A stretch of 64,000 nt of DNA from Pseudomonas sp. G.S.17 (lineage in GTDB: Bacteria; Pseudomonadota; Gammaproteobacteria; Pseudomonadales; Pseudomonadaceae): contig NZ_CP151076.1 in the NCBI RefSeq assembly GCF_038096165.1, positions 434,001-498,000 on the forward strand, written 5' to 3'. Shown here piece by piece: positions 56,238 to 64,000 of this stretch (position 1 is the first letter of the stretch; the number at the start of each line of letters is the position of its first letter). The position numbers were made by a program, and so were the translations under genes. The notes under the pieces are model-generated. The model worked only from the letters and a program-made list of their open reading frames with translations, was not told the DNA's origin and did no database searches.

Positions 56238-57509
56238 TTAACCCGTATAACTAATCCGTCCATCCACCAAGGTGTAACGCACCGCGCCCGGGAGGCAATG
56301 GCCGAGGAACGGGCAGTTTTCGCCTTTGGACAACCACTTCTCGCCCGCGACTGTTGATGCCGCCGGATCGAACAGGACGATATCCGCTGCCGATCCCGCG
56401 CTCAGTTGCCCTGCAGGCAGGCGCAATGCTGCCGCCGGGCCGGTGCTCAGGCGGGCTATCAGCGTTGGCAAATCCAGCAAGCCGTCTTCCACCAGCGTCA
56501 TGGCCAATGGCAACAGCAACTCAACGCTGCTGATCCCGGGTTCAGTTGCCGCGAATGGCGCCAGCTTGGCGTCACGTTCGTGGGGCTGATGATGGCTGGA
56601 GATCGCCTGGATCACCCCGGATTTCACCGCTTCGCGCAGGCCATCGCGATCCGCGCGGCTGCGCAGCGGTGGTTGCACGTGATACAGGCTGGAGAAGTCG
56701 ATCAAGGCTTCGTCGGTCAGGATCAGCTGATACAACGCCACATCCGCCGTGACTTTCAAACCGCGTGCCTGCGCCTGGGCGATCAACGCCGCGCCACGGG
56801 CGCTGGTCAGCTGGCTGAAATGCGCGCGCACGCCGCTTTGCTCGACCAGCAACAAGTCGCGGGCCAGGGCTACGGTTTCAGCGGTTTCCGGAATCCCGGC
56901 CAGGCCAAGGAAACTGGCGGTCGGGCCTTCGTGGGCCAGGCCGCCTTCGGCCAGGTCGCGGTCCTGGGAGTTGAAAATCACCGTCAGGTCGAACGTCGCG
57001 GCGTATTCCAGCGCACGGCACAGCGTGCGCGTGTTGCGAAAGCTCTCCAGACCGTTGCCGAACGCCACGCAGCCCACGTCGCGCAAGGCGACCAGTTCCG
57101 CCAGTTGCTCGCCTTCCAGGCCTTTGCTCAGGGCGCCAATCGGGAACACCTTGGCGTGCCCGGCTTCGCGGGCGCGGTCGAGGATCAGTTCGGCCACCGC
57201 CGAGGTGTCCAGAATCGGTTTGGTACGTGGCGGACAGCACAGGCTGGTCACGCCACCCGCCGCTGCGGCGCGGGTTTCGCTGGCAATCGTGCCCTTGCGG
57301 CTGTAACCCGGCTCGCGCAGGGCAACGTTCAGGTCGACCAGACCCGGCGCGGCGATCAGGCCGGTGGCGTCGATGGTTTGAACCGGTTCGAAACCGGCCG
57401 GTGCCGCGCCAATGGCGAGCACCTTGCACGCTTCGATGTGCAGATCGGTGACTTGATCCAGACCGCTGGTTGGGTCGATGACGCGAGCGCCGAGAATACT
57501 GAGCTTCAC
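56238..57509 (-). CDS. pyrC': Non-catalytic dihydroorotase-like subunit PyrC'
   Basis: This 423-residue protein has the amidohydrolase fold of dihydroorotase. The zinc-binding HxH of the active enzyme is replaced: [13 protein letters not shown] has Asn 61 and Ala 63. The later catalytic segment reads [13 protein letters not shown]. In Pseudomonas such PyrC' proteins assemble with PyrB in the aspartate transcarbamoylase dodecamer and lack activity. Its start overlaps the pyrB stop by four bases, which fits that partnership. Confidence 0.92.
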   Translation of the reverse strand: MKLSILGARVIDPTSGLDQVTDLHIEACKVLAIGAAPAGFEPVQTIDATGLIAAPGLVDLNVALREPGYSRKGTIASETRAAAAGGVTSLCCPPRTKPILDTSAVAELILDRAREAGHAKVFPIGALSKGLEGEQLAELVALRDVGCVAFGNGLESFRNTRTLCRALEYAATFDLTVIFNSQDRDLAEGGLAHEGPTASFLGLAGIPETAETVALARDLLLVEQSGVRAHFSQLTSARGAALIAQAQARGLKVTADVALYQLILTDEALIDFSSLYHVQPPLRSRADRDGLREAVKSGVIQAISSHHQPHERDAKLAPFAATEPGISSVELLLPLAMTLVEDGLLDLPTLIARLSTGPAAALRLPAGQLSAGSAADIVLFDPAASTVAGEKWLSKGENCPFLGHCLPGAVRYTLVDGRISYTG

Positions 57510-58510
57510 TGGGCGTTCTCCTGCTCGAATTGGCGTTGCGCGGTCTGGCCGCTCATGGCCATGGACAATACGGCCATGCGCACGGCGATGCCGTAGGTGA
57601 CCTGGTTGAGAATCACTGAATGAGCACCGTCGGCGACGGCCGATTCGATTTCCACGCCGCGATTGATCGGGCCGGGGTGCATGACGATGGCGTCGGGTTT
57701 GGCGCCGGCCAGCCGTGCGGTGGTCAGGCCGAACAGCCGATAGAACTCGCCTTCGCTGGGCAGCAAACCGCCTTGCATGCGTTCACGTTGCAGACGCAGC
57801 ATGATCACCACGTCGACATCCTTCAGGCCTGCATCCAGGTCGGTGTAAACCTTGACGCCATATTGCTCGATGCCAATGGGCAGCAGGGTTTTCGGGCCGA
57901 TGACGCGGATGTCCGGGCAACCTAGCGCCTTGAGGGCGATCATGTTCGAGCGCGCCACGCGGGAGTGCAGGATGTCGCCGACGATGGCCACCGAGAGGTT
58001 CTCGAAACCGCCTTTGTGGCGGCGAATGGTCAGCATGTCGAGCATGCCTTGGGTCGGGTGCGCGTGGCGGCCGTCGCCACCGTTGATGATCGCCACTTCC
58101 GGCGACACATGCTCGGCAATGAAATGCGCGGCGCCGGAGTCGCCGTGGCGTACGACGAACATGTCGGCAGCCATCGCTTCCAGGTTGCGCAAGGTGTCGA
58201 ACAGCGTCTCGCCCTTGCTGGTGGACGAGGTTGAGACGTTCAGGGTGATGACGTCGGCCGACAAACGCTGGGCCGCCAGTTCAAAGGTGGTGCGGGTGCG
58301 CGTGGAGTTCTCGAAGAACACATTGCACACGGTCTTGCCGCGCAATAAAGGGACTTTTTTCACCGCTCGCGCGCCGACTTCCAGAAAGGAGTCCGCCGTG
58401 TCGAGGATTTCGGTGAGCAACTCGCGAGGCAAGCCGTCGAGAGAGAGGAAGTGGCGCAGCTGACCCTGATGGTTGAGCTGCAGCGGGCGCTTGGCGTGGA
58501 GAGGCGTCAT
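57506..58510 (-). CDS. pyrB: Aspartate carbamoyltransferase catalytic chain
   Basis: This 334-residue enzyme makes carbamoyl-aspartate for pyrimidine synthesis. The carbamoyl-phosphate loop [12 protein letters not shown] and the aspartate site [12 protein letters not shown] are present, with [11 protein letters not shown] near the end. An N-terminal extension ([16 protein letters not shown]) is typical of the pseudomonad class that binds PyrC'. No pyrI is present. It is flanked by pyrR and pyrC' in one operon. Confidence 0.96.
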   Translation of the reverse strand: MTPLHAKRPLQLNHQGQLRHFLSLDGLPRELLTEILDTADSFLEVGARAVKKVPLLRGKTVCNVFFENSTRTRTTFELAAQRLSADVITLNVSTSSTSKGETLFDTLRNLEAMAADMFVVRHGDSGAAHFIAEHVSPEVAIINGGDGRHAHPTQGMLDMLTIRRHKGGFENLSVAIVGDILHSRVARSNMIALKALGCPDIRVIGPKTLLPIGIEQYGVKVYTDLDAGLKDVDVVIMLRLQRERMQGGLLPSEGEFYRLFGLTTARLAGAKPDAIVMHPGPINRGVEIESAVADGAHSVILNQVTYGIAVRMAVLSMAMSGQTAQRQFEQENAQ

Positions 58511-58536
58511 CGCAAAGGACTCTTGAAAAAGGGCGG

Positions 58537-59058
58537 CTAAAGGGCGGCGGAGGCAGTGGAAAGGTTTTGCATTTCGAGGCCCAGCGGCTCGGGGCCGGTC
58601 AGCTTCACGCGTTCGTGATCGGCCAGCGACAGGGTTGCGCCGACCACATTCGGCCGAATCGGCAACTCGCCAGCATCCAGATCCAGCAGGCAGACCAGCG
58701 TCACGCTGGCCGGGCGACCGTAATCGAACAGCTCGTTGAGGGCTGCGCGAATGGTGCGGCCGCTCATCAACACGTCATCGATCAGCACCAGATGCTGGCC
58801 TTCGATTTCGAATGGCAGCTCTGAAGGGCGCACTTGCGGGTGCAGGCCGTTCTGGCTGAAGTCGTCGCGGTAGAACGACACGTCCAGCGTGCCCAGCGCC
58901 GCTTCGCTGCCCAGCGCCTTGAGCAGCGCTTGCGCGACCCAGACGCCGCCAGTGCGGATACCGATAAAGCGCGGATCGGTAATGCCGCGCTTGTGCAGAT
59001 GAGCGTTCAGATCAGCGGCCATATGGCTGATCAGTTCAGCGGGGTTGGGCAGGCTCAT
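58537..59058 (-). CDS. pyrR: Pyr regulator / uracil phosphoribosyltransferase PyrR
   Basis: This 173-residue type I PRTase has the PRPP-binding loop [17 protein letters not shown] and the [14 protein letters not shown] segment ([10 protein letters not shown]). PyrR regulates pyrimidine genes and can act as a uracil PRTase. It heads pyrR-pyrB-pyrC'. The 113-bp leader before it holds a perfect 10-bp inverted repeat. Confidence 0.95.
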   Translation of the reverse strand: MSLPNPAELISHMAADLNAHLHKRGITDPRFIGIRTGGVWVAQALLKALGSEAALGTLDVSFYRDDFSQNGLHPQVRPSELPFEIEGQHLVLIDDVLMSGRTIRAALNELFDYGRPASVTLVCLLDLDAGELPIRPNVVGATLSLADHERVKLTGPEPLGLEMQNLSTASAAL

Positions 59059-59102
59059 GAAAGTGCTCCTAAGAAGTGCCCGAGGTTCATGCGCGCGGCG
59101 CT

Positions 59103-59168
59103 GCTCAGGCTGAAACGGGAATTTCGGGTGTCACGGTGCCGCACATGAAGATGTTGTACAGCCTGAGC
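59103..59168 (-). promoter_or_regulatory. Long-range inverted repeat in the pyrR leader
   Basis: GCTCAGGCTG (59103) and CAGCCTGAGC (59159) are perfect 10-bp complements across 46 bases, between ruvX and pyrR. The arms would form a stem in the pyrR transcript; no U-run follows. Confidence 0.45.
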
Positions 59169-59171
59169 ATG

Positions 59172-59612
59172 TCAGACATTGAACAGTTCGGAATTGGCAT
59201 CAAGCCAGCCTTGCAACAGCAGCGCAGCGGCGATGGCATCCACCGGATTGTCCTTGTAGCTGCCGCGCTGTCCGCCGCGACTCATGCGCTCGCCCTTGGC
59301 TTCAAAGGTGGTCAGGCGTTCGTCGTGGGTATACACGGGCAGGTTGAAGCGGCCATTGATGCGTCGGGAGAATTTTTCCGCCTTGGCGCTCATCTCGCTG
59401 GGCGTGCCGTCCATGTTCAGCGGCAAGCCAACGACGATTGCATCCGGCTTCCATTCCTTGATCAACGCTTCGATCTGGCTCCAGTCCGGCACGCCTTGCT
59501 GAGCCTTGAGGGTGCAGAGTTCCCGGGCCTGGCCGGTAATCACCTGGCCCACGGCAACGCCGATCTGTTTGGTGCCGTAATCAAAACCCAGTAGAAGACG
59601 CAATGCGGCCAT
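59172..59612 (-). CDS. ruvX: Holliday junction resolvase-like RuvX (YqgF)
   Basis: This 146-residue RNase H-fold protein begins LLLGFDYGTKQIGVAVG, giving the first acidic residue, and has IVVGLPLNMDGT and TFEAKGERMS. YqgF proteins process 16S rRNA 5' ends and are linked to recombination. Its start overlaps the yqgE stop by one base. Confidence 0.93.
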   Translation of the reverse strand: MAALRLLLGFDYGTKQIGVAVGQVITGQARELCTLKAQQGVPDWSQIEALIKEWKPDAIVVGLPLNMDGTPSEMSAKAEKFSRRINGRFNLPVYTHDERLTTFEAKGERMSRGGQRGSYKDNPVDAIAAALLLQGWLDANSELFNV

Positions 59613-60181
59613 CAGGCGTGGCCCGCCTGGCTGGTCAGCAGGCTGAGGTTGACGCCCAGGCGTTTGGCAGCGGCATTGAGGCGCTGCTCGCTTTCCATTT
59701 CAAACAGGATGGCCGGGTCGAAAGGGCATGTCAGCCAGGCATTGTCGGCGACTTCGGCTTCCAGTTGCCCGGCTTCCCAGCCGGCGTAGCCAAGGGTGAT
59801 CACATTTTGATCAGGGCCGTAGCCGTCGGCGATGGAAAACAGCACGTCTTGCGAGGTGGACAGCGAAAGGCCGCCCAGCTCGACGGTGGCCTGGAAGATC
59901 GGCCCGCTGGGATGCAGGACGAAGCCCCGGTCTGTCTGCACCGGACCGCCGGTATGGATGGCGATGTCCGCGCAGCGCTTGGGTGCCGGAACGTCGGGAC
60001 GCAATTGTTCGAGAATGTCGGCAAGCGTGAGGCTTTGCGGACGATTGATCACCAGACCCATGGCGCCATTGGCGTTGTGCTCGACGATGTAGGTCAGCGT
60101 CTGCGCAAAGTTCGGGTCCACCATATGGGGCATGGCGATCAGGAATTGATGCTTGAGATAACCGGCGGATACGTTTTTCAT
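59612..60181 (-). CDS. algH: YqgE/AlgH family protein
   Basis: This 189-residue DUF179 protein has HQFLIAMPHMVDPNFAQTLTYI, GLVINRPQ, GGPVQTDRGFVLH and GYAGWEAGQLE, all family hallmarks. AlgH in P. aeruginosa was described as an alginate regulator. The start at 60181 (MKNVSAGYLKHQF) is the conserved one; an upstream ATG in frame has no site. It sits with ruvX as usual. Confidence 0.93.
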   Translation of the reverse strand: MKNVSAGYLKHQFLIAMPHMVDPNFAQTLTYIVEHNANGAMGLVINRPQSLTLADILEQLRPDVPAPKRCADIAIHTGGPVQTDRGFVLHPSGPIFQATVELGGLSLSTSQDVLFSIADGYGPDQNVITLGYAGWEAGQLEAEVADNAWLTCPFDPAILFEMESEQRLNAAAKRLGVNLSLLTSQAGHA

Positions 60182-60256
60182 GAGCCCTAGTGTGGCGCTG
60201 CGCGGCAGGCATGACAACTGGCGTTTGCCGCAGTGCCGCGGGTGGATAAATACAGG

Positions 60257-61159
60257 TCAGTTACTGGAAAGCTTGTCGCCCCTGGCGAATTTCCAGGTGC
60301 GAATGATCTCAAGTCGATCGATGTCGGCAAGATCGCCGGTGAACGGCGCAAATGGCGCCGCGAGCCGCACGATGCGCTGGGCCGCCTGATCCAGCAAAGG
60401 CTGCCCGGAAGACTCCAGCACCAACACTTCATACAGCGAGCCATCGCGGTTGATCGAGACCATCAGGCGCAAATTGCCATAAATCTGCTGGCGTCGGGCT
60501 TCCTCGGGGTAGTTGAGGTTGCCGACCCGCTCGACTTTCTTGCGCCAGTCGTCTTTGTACCAGGCGCCTTTATCGCGCATGGTCGATGCGGCACTCAGGC
60601 GGTGGATCTTCGGCCGTTTGGCGTACAGCTGTTGTTCGTTGGACAGTTCGGCCTCGAGGCTGGCGATCTCGCTGCTCAGCTCGGCGCTGTCGAATGTCGG
60701 GGCTTTCTTGGGCGCAGGATCAGGTTTGACCTCTTCGCGCTTGGCAACGGTCTTCTGCGGCGTTGGCGCCTTGGTGGCAACCACGGTTTTCTGGGCTTCC
60801 TGCTTGACCACGGGCTTGCTGGCCGGTGGCGGTGTCACCTTATTGATCTTGGTGTCCTGAAACGGCGCGATTTCCGTGGTCTTGGGGATTTCGGCCTTAT
60901 CCAGGGTGCCGCTGCCTTGCTGGTCGTCCTGAGCGAGAAAGTCCGCCTGTTTTGGCTTGGTTTCGCTTTTGAAGGTCGCGAGAGTGATTTCCAGCGTATG
61001 GCTGATTTGCTCGGGTTTGACGTAGGTGAAGCCCACGCCAAGGATCACCGCGAGGTGGATCAACGCCGCAATCATCAGGGTAAACCCCAGACGATCAGCG
61101 GGTCGCACGCCAGCTCGGGAGAGTTCGTAAGGGAGGTCGTTGTCGGCCAGGGATGTCAT
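60257..61159 (-). CDS. TonB-like energy transducer (TonB3 type)
   Basis: This 300-residue protein has an N-terminal membrane anchor (about 25-44) and a Pro/Lys-rich spacer (about 105-150). A C-terminal TonB domain follows (NLNYPEEARRQQIYGNLRLMV and SLYEVLVLESSGQPLLDQAA). Its position between yqgE and gshB-pilG matches tonB3 of P. aeruginosa, which is linked to twitching motility. No exbB or exbD is adjacent. Confidence 0.92.
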   Translation of the reverse strand: MTSLADNDLPYELSRAGVRPADRLGFTLMIAALIHLAVILGVGFTYVKPEQISHTLEITLATFKSETKPKQADFLAQDDQQGSGTLDKAEIPKTTEIAPFQDTKINKVTPPPASKPVVKQEAQKTVVATKAPTPQKTVAKREEVKPDPAPKKAPTFDSAELSSEIASLEAELSNEQQLYAKRPKIHRLSAASTMRDKGAWYKDDWRKKVERVGNLNYPEEARRQQIYGNLRLMVSINRDGSLYEVLVLESSGQPLLDQAAQRIVRLAAPFAPFTGDLADIDRLEIIRTWKFARGDKLSSN

Positions 61160-61207
61160 CAGCGGTTCAGCGTCTCTTCAGGTATTGCAAGGCGCGCATC
61201 ATAACCC

Positions 61208-61322
61208 CGTTGGAGCGAGGCTTGCCCGCGAATCGCCCGTAGGAGCGACTGTAGGGGCGACCGTAGGAGCGACTTTAGTCGCGAGGCCGTCAATTGCCCT
61301 CCCGGCTTAAGCCGGTCCTACA
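61208..61322. repeat. Mosaic REP cluster
   Basis: A family B half-site (61208-61234) is followed by three degenerate 'GTAGGAGCGAC'-type arms and a family A arm ending CCGGTCCTACACC. The arms are not cleanly paired. Confidence 0.7.
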
Positions 61323-61344
61323 CCAAGCCTCGCCCCCACAAGAG

Positions 61345-62298
61345 TCACCTTGCCTTCAATTTCTTCTCGATCACATCCATCAACATCCCGCCGATGTCCG
61401 TGCCGAAGGCGTTGTCGATTTCCCGGATACAGGTCGGGCTGGTGACGTTGATTTCGGTCAGATGCTCGCCGATGACGTCAAGACCGACGAAGATCAAGCC
61501 TTTTTCGCGCAAGGTCGGGCCGATCTGCTCAGCGATCCAGCGATCTTTTTCGGTCAGTGGACGCGCTTCGCCACGGCCGCCCGCCGCCAGGTTGCCACGG
61601 GTTTCGCCTGCTGCCGGAATGCGCGCCAGGCAATACGGCACCGGTTCGCCGTCGATCATCAGGATGCGTTTGTCGCCGTCCTTAATCGCCGGCAAATAGC
61701 CTTGCGCCATGATTTGCTGGGTGCCGTGGGCCGTCAGGGTTTCGAGGATCACCGACAGGTTCGGATCGCCCGCGCGATGGCGGAAGATCGACGCGCCGCC
61801 CATGCCGTCCAGCGGCTTGAGGATCACATCGCCATGTTGCTCGGCAAAACCACGCAGGATGTCCGCGCGACGGCTGACCAGCGTCGGCGGGGTCAGGGTC
61901 GGGAACAGCGTGGCGAACAGTTTTTCGTTGCAGTCACGCAGGCTCTGCGGCTTGTTGACGATCAGCACGCCGGCGGTTTCCGCTTGTTCCAGCAGATACG
62001 TGGCGTAAACGAATTCCATGTCGAACGGCGGATCCTTGCGCATCAGGATCACGTCGAGGTCGTCCAGGCCGATATCTTCCTCGGCGTCCAGTTCGAACCA
62101 CTTGGCCGGGTCGGCGAACACTTTCAGCGGCTTGACCCGTGCGCGGGCCTGACCGGCGTTCTGATACAGATCCTGCTGTTCCATATAGAACAGCGACCAA
62201 CCCCGCGCCTGGGCGGCAAGCAGCATGGCCAGTGAGCTGTCCTTTTTATAGGAGATGCGCTCAATGGGGTCCATGACAATCCCTAGGCGAACGCTCAT
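61345..62298 (-). CDS. gshB: Glutathione synthetase
   Basis: This 317-residue ATP-grasp enzyme joins gamma-glutamylcysteine to glycine. LGIVMDPIERISYKKDSSLAML is the N-terminal block. RKDPPFDMEF, VILKPLDGMGGASIFR and FVGLDVIGEHLTEINVTSPTC complete the active site. The ATG at 62298 follows AGAGGATATTTGCCC; a GTG/ATG two codons earlier is less likely. It is divergent from pilG. Confidence 0.97.
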   Translation of the reverse strand: MSVRLGIVMDPIERISYKKDSSLAMLLAAQARGWSLFYMEQQDLYQNAGQARARVKPLKVFADPAKWFELDAEEDIGLDDLDVILMRKDPPFDMEFVYATYLLEQAETAGVLIVNKPQSLRDCNEKLFATLFPTLTPPTLVSRRADILRGFAEQHGDVILKPLDGMGGASIFRHRAGDPNLSVILETLTAHGTQQIMAQGYLPAIKDGDKRILMIDGEPVPYCLARIPAAGETRGNLAAGGRGEARPLTEKDRWIAEQIGPTLREKGLIFVGLDVIGEHLTEINVTSPTCIREIDNAFGTDIGGMLMDVIEKKLKAR

Positions 62299-62522
62299 GG
62301 GCAAATATCCTCTGGTCGATAACGGCGCGGCGGCCTTGAAATAGGCGTCAGGGTGGCGCTCTGCATGCTCCGGGTCAAGAGGCAGGCACGCGGCGGCAGG
62401 CTTTATGGATTGAGGGGGAGGAGTGTGCTAAAAAGGCTCGGCGCTTGGACCATCGGTCGTTTAGCAACCCCAGTGCCGGAAAGGACGCGAAAAATGTTCG
62501 CCGCGGCGAGGGAAGAGCAGAT

Positions 62523-62933
62523 ATGGAACAGCATCCAGCAGCATTGAAAGTCATGGTCATTGACGATTCGAAGACCATTCGCCGCACCGCCGAGACGCTG
62601 TTGAAGAATGTCGGTTGTGAGGTCATTACCGCAATCGATGGCTTCGACGCGTTGGCCAAGATTGCTGATAACCATCCGCGAATCATTTTCGTCGACATCA
62701 TGATGCCGCGCCTGGATGGCTATCAGACCTGCGCCCTGATCAAGAATAACCGCGCGTTCAAGTCGACGCCGGTGATCATGCTTTCGTCCAAGGACGGTCT
62801 GTTCGACAAGGCGAAGGGTCGAATCGTGGGCTCGGACCAGTTTTTGACCAAGCCGTTTAGCAAGGAAGAACTGCTCGATGCGATCAAGGCGCATGTGCCG
62901 GGGTTCGTTGCGGTAGAACAACAGATATCGTGA
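62523..62933 (+). CDS. pilG: Pil-Chp response regulator PilG
   Basis: This 136-residue single REC domain has VMVIDDSKTIRRT and the phosphoacceptor Asp 58 (FVDIMMP). Lys in FLTKPFSKEEL completes the switch. It begins the Pil-Chp cluster that controls type IV pilus motility. The ATG at 62523 is preceded by AGAGCAG, with GAGGG further up; the longer frame from 62445 is not supported. Confidence 0.93.
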   Translation: MEQHPAALKVMVIDDSKTIRRTAETLLKNVGCEVITAIDGFDALAKIADNHPRIIFVDIMMPRLDGYQTCALIKNNRAFKSTPVIMLSSKDGLFDKAKGRIVGSDQFLTKPFSKEELLDAIKAHVPGFVAVEQQIS

Positions 62934-62978
62934 TGCCCGGCCTTACGGTTGCGGGCATCCATCCTTATGGGGAACACC

Positions 62979-63344
62979 ATGGCTCGAATCCTGATCGTCG
63001 ATGACTCGCCGACCGAAATGTACAAACTGACCGGTATGCTGGAAAAGCATGGCCATGAAGTCCTCAAGGCTGAAAACGGTGCCGACGGCGTGGCACTTGC
63101 CCGTCAGGAAAAACCCGATGCGGTGTTGATGGACATCGTGATGCCCGGCCTCAATGGCTTCCAGGCCACGCGCCAGCTGACCAAGGACGCCGACACCAGC
63201 ATGATCCCGGTGATCATGATCACCACCAAGGATCAGGAAACCGACAAGGTCTGGGGCAAGCGCCAGGGCGCGCGGGACTATCTGACCAAGCCGGTGGATG
63301 AAGAAACCCTGATGAAAACCCTGAACGCGGTACTGGCCGGCTGA
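62979..63344 (+). CDS. pilH: Pil-Chp response regulator PilH
   Basis: This 121-residue REC domain has ILIVDDSPTEMYKL and the phosphoacceptor Asp 52 (LMDIVMPG). YLTKPVDEETL supplies the Lys. It has no output domain, consistent with a phosphate sink or PilT-linked role in P. aeruginosa. The ATG at 62979 follows GGGGAACACC. It is 45 bases after pilG. Confidence 0.94.
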   Translation: MARILIVDDSPTEMYKLTGMLEKHGHEVLKAENGADGVALARQEKPDAVLMDIVMPGLNGFQATRQLTKDADTSMIPVIMITTKDQETDKVWGKRQGARDYLTKPVDEETLMKTLNAVLAG

Positions 63345-63357
63345 TTGCCGGTTCGTC

Positions 63358-63897
63358 ATGGCTGAGTCGCAAACTGCTTTCCAGTTGCTGTTCGATATCG
63401 ACCAGCGCTGCCGTTCGCTTGCCGCCGATTTGCCTTCCCAGGAAGCCCGGCAGCAGGAATGGAGCGGCATCGGCTTTCGCATGGGCGGCCGCTGCTACGT
63501 GGCGCCCATGGGCGAAATCGGCGAAATCCTGCATGAGCCGCGTTACGCGGTATTGCCCGGCGTGAAGCCTTGGGTGCGCGGCATCGCCAATCTGCGCGGA
63601 CGGCTGTTGCCCATCATGGACCTGTGCAGTTTTTTTGGTCACGAGTTGTCGCAAGTGCGCAGGCAGCGGCGGGTATTGGTAGTCGAACATCAGGACGTGT
63701 TCGCCGGCTTGATCGTCGACGAGGTGCTTGGCCTGCAGCATTTCAGCCAGCTGAGCCTGATGCCGCCGCAGTCGGGTGAGCTCGATAGTGTCATCGCGCC
63801 GTACATTCGCGGTCAGTTCCTGCGCGAGCAGGCCTGGCTGGTTTTCAGCCCCTGGGCGCTGGCGCAGTCTCCAGGTTTCATGGACGTGGCTTCATAG
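63358..63897 (+). CDS. pilI: CheW-like adaptor PilI
   Basis: This 179-residue CheW-domain protein couples the pilus chemoreceptor to its kinase. GFRMGGRCYVAPMGEIGEILHEP and PWVRGIANLRGRLLPIMDL are the CheW hallmarks, and LIVDEVLGLQHF follows. It starts 14 bases after pilH. Confidence 0.93.
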   Translation: MAESQTAFQLLFDIDQRCRSLAADLPSQEARQQEWSGIGFRMGGRCYVAPMGEIGEILHEPRYAVLPGVKPWVRGIANLRGRLLPIMDLCSFFGHELSQVRRQRRVLVVEHQDVFAGLIVDEVLGLQHFSQLSLMPPQSGELDSVIAPYIRGQFLREQAWLVFSPWALAQSPGFMDVAS

Positions 63898-63976
63898 GCA
63901 TCCCGGCAGGCCGGTAAACCTGGCATCTTGTTGTGCGGATGAACAATCGCAGTTGGTCCAGGCGGGGGCCTGATTA

Positions 63977-64000
63977 ATGAGTAAGACAGGCAGATCATTA
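63977..64000 (+). CDS. pilJ: Probable start of PilJ chemoreceptor (window edge)
   Basis: An ATG at 63977 opens a frame (MSKTGRSL) that continues past the window end. Position after pilI is where pilJ, the pilus methyl-accepting protein, is expected. Only eight codons are visible and the ribosome site is weak, so the call rests on context. Confidence 0.45.

Noticed and set aside
56238..57509. Active dihydroorotase
   Set aside because: The zinc-binding HxH pair is absent.

Overview
This window is chromosomal DNA of a Pseudomonas species. It looks like the fluorescens/putida side of the genus rather than P. aeruginosa. The grounds are gene content and order remembered from Pseudomonas genomes (his cluster, ctpA/envC/gpmI/secB, the spu polyamine operon, pilT-proC-metXW, pyrR-pyrB-pyrC', gshB-pilGHI), and about twenty short REP-type inverted repeats typical of this group. 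I see no prophage, insertion sequence, CRISPR array, rRNA or tRNA gene.

Region 1 (1-16.8 kb) is core housekeeping. It opens with a truncated AsmA-family gene and a PanZ-like acetyltransferase divergent from an OFA-type MFS transporter. The histidine genes hisB, hisH, hisA and hisF follow, with a DUF2164 gene inside. Next come a solute-binding protein and the envelope block: YibQ-type deacetylase, CtpA protease and EnvC amidase activator. Last are gpmI, a rhodanese-like protein, grxC, secB, trmL and a small membrane protein.

Region 2 (16.8-25.7 kb) is a sulfur and nutrient-uptake block. An OprD-family porin with a 940-bp upstream region is followed by the peroxiredoxin lsfA and the sulfonate transporter genes ssuA, ssuC, ssuB and ssuF. 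The desulfonating genes ssuD and ssuE are absent from the cluster. An alpha/beta hydrolase divergent from a LysR regulator and a TetR regulator close the region.

Region 3 (25.7-37.4 kb) is polyamine uptake and catabolism: spuI divergent from spuABCDEFGH. Downstream of spuI lies a 209-bp segment present three times in tandem. Each copy carries a REP pair, a strong terminator and the last bases of spuI.

Region 4 (37.4-53.1 kb) holds a penicillin-acylase-family (AHL acylase-like) enzyme, a thioredoxin-fold protein, a lysophospholipase-like hydrolase, a DUF2059 protein, an EF-Tu prolyl-hydroxylase-like oxygenase, thiS-thiG, trmB, a DUF3392 protein, hemW-rdgB-DUF4426-metW-metX, yggT-proC-yggS and divergent pilT. 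pilU does not follow pilT.

Region 5 (53.1-64 kb) has an NlpC/P60 peptidase, a double-TM2 membrane protein and a delta-60 repeat protein, which is the least conserved-looking gene here. After these come pyrC' (non-catalytic), pyrB, pyrR, ruvX, yqgE/algH, a tonB3-like gene, gshB, and the start of the Pil-Chp chemotaxis cluster (pilG, pilH, pilI, probable start of pilJ).

No wholly new multi-gene system is evident. The most interesting signals are the triple terminator/REP duplication, the sulfonate cluster without its monooxygenase, the PmrA-box-like promoter far upstream of the porin, the PanZ-like protein outside the enterics, and the delta-60 gene.
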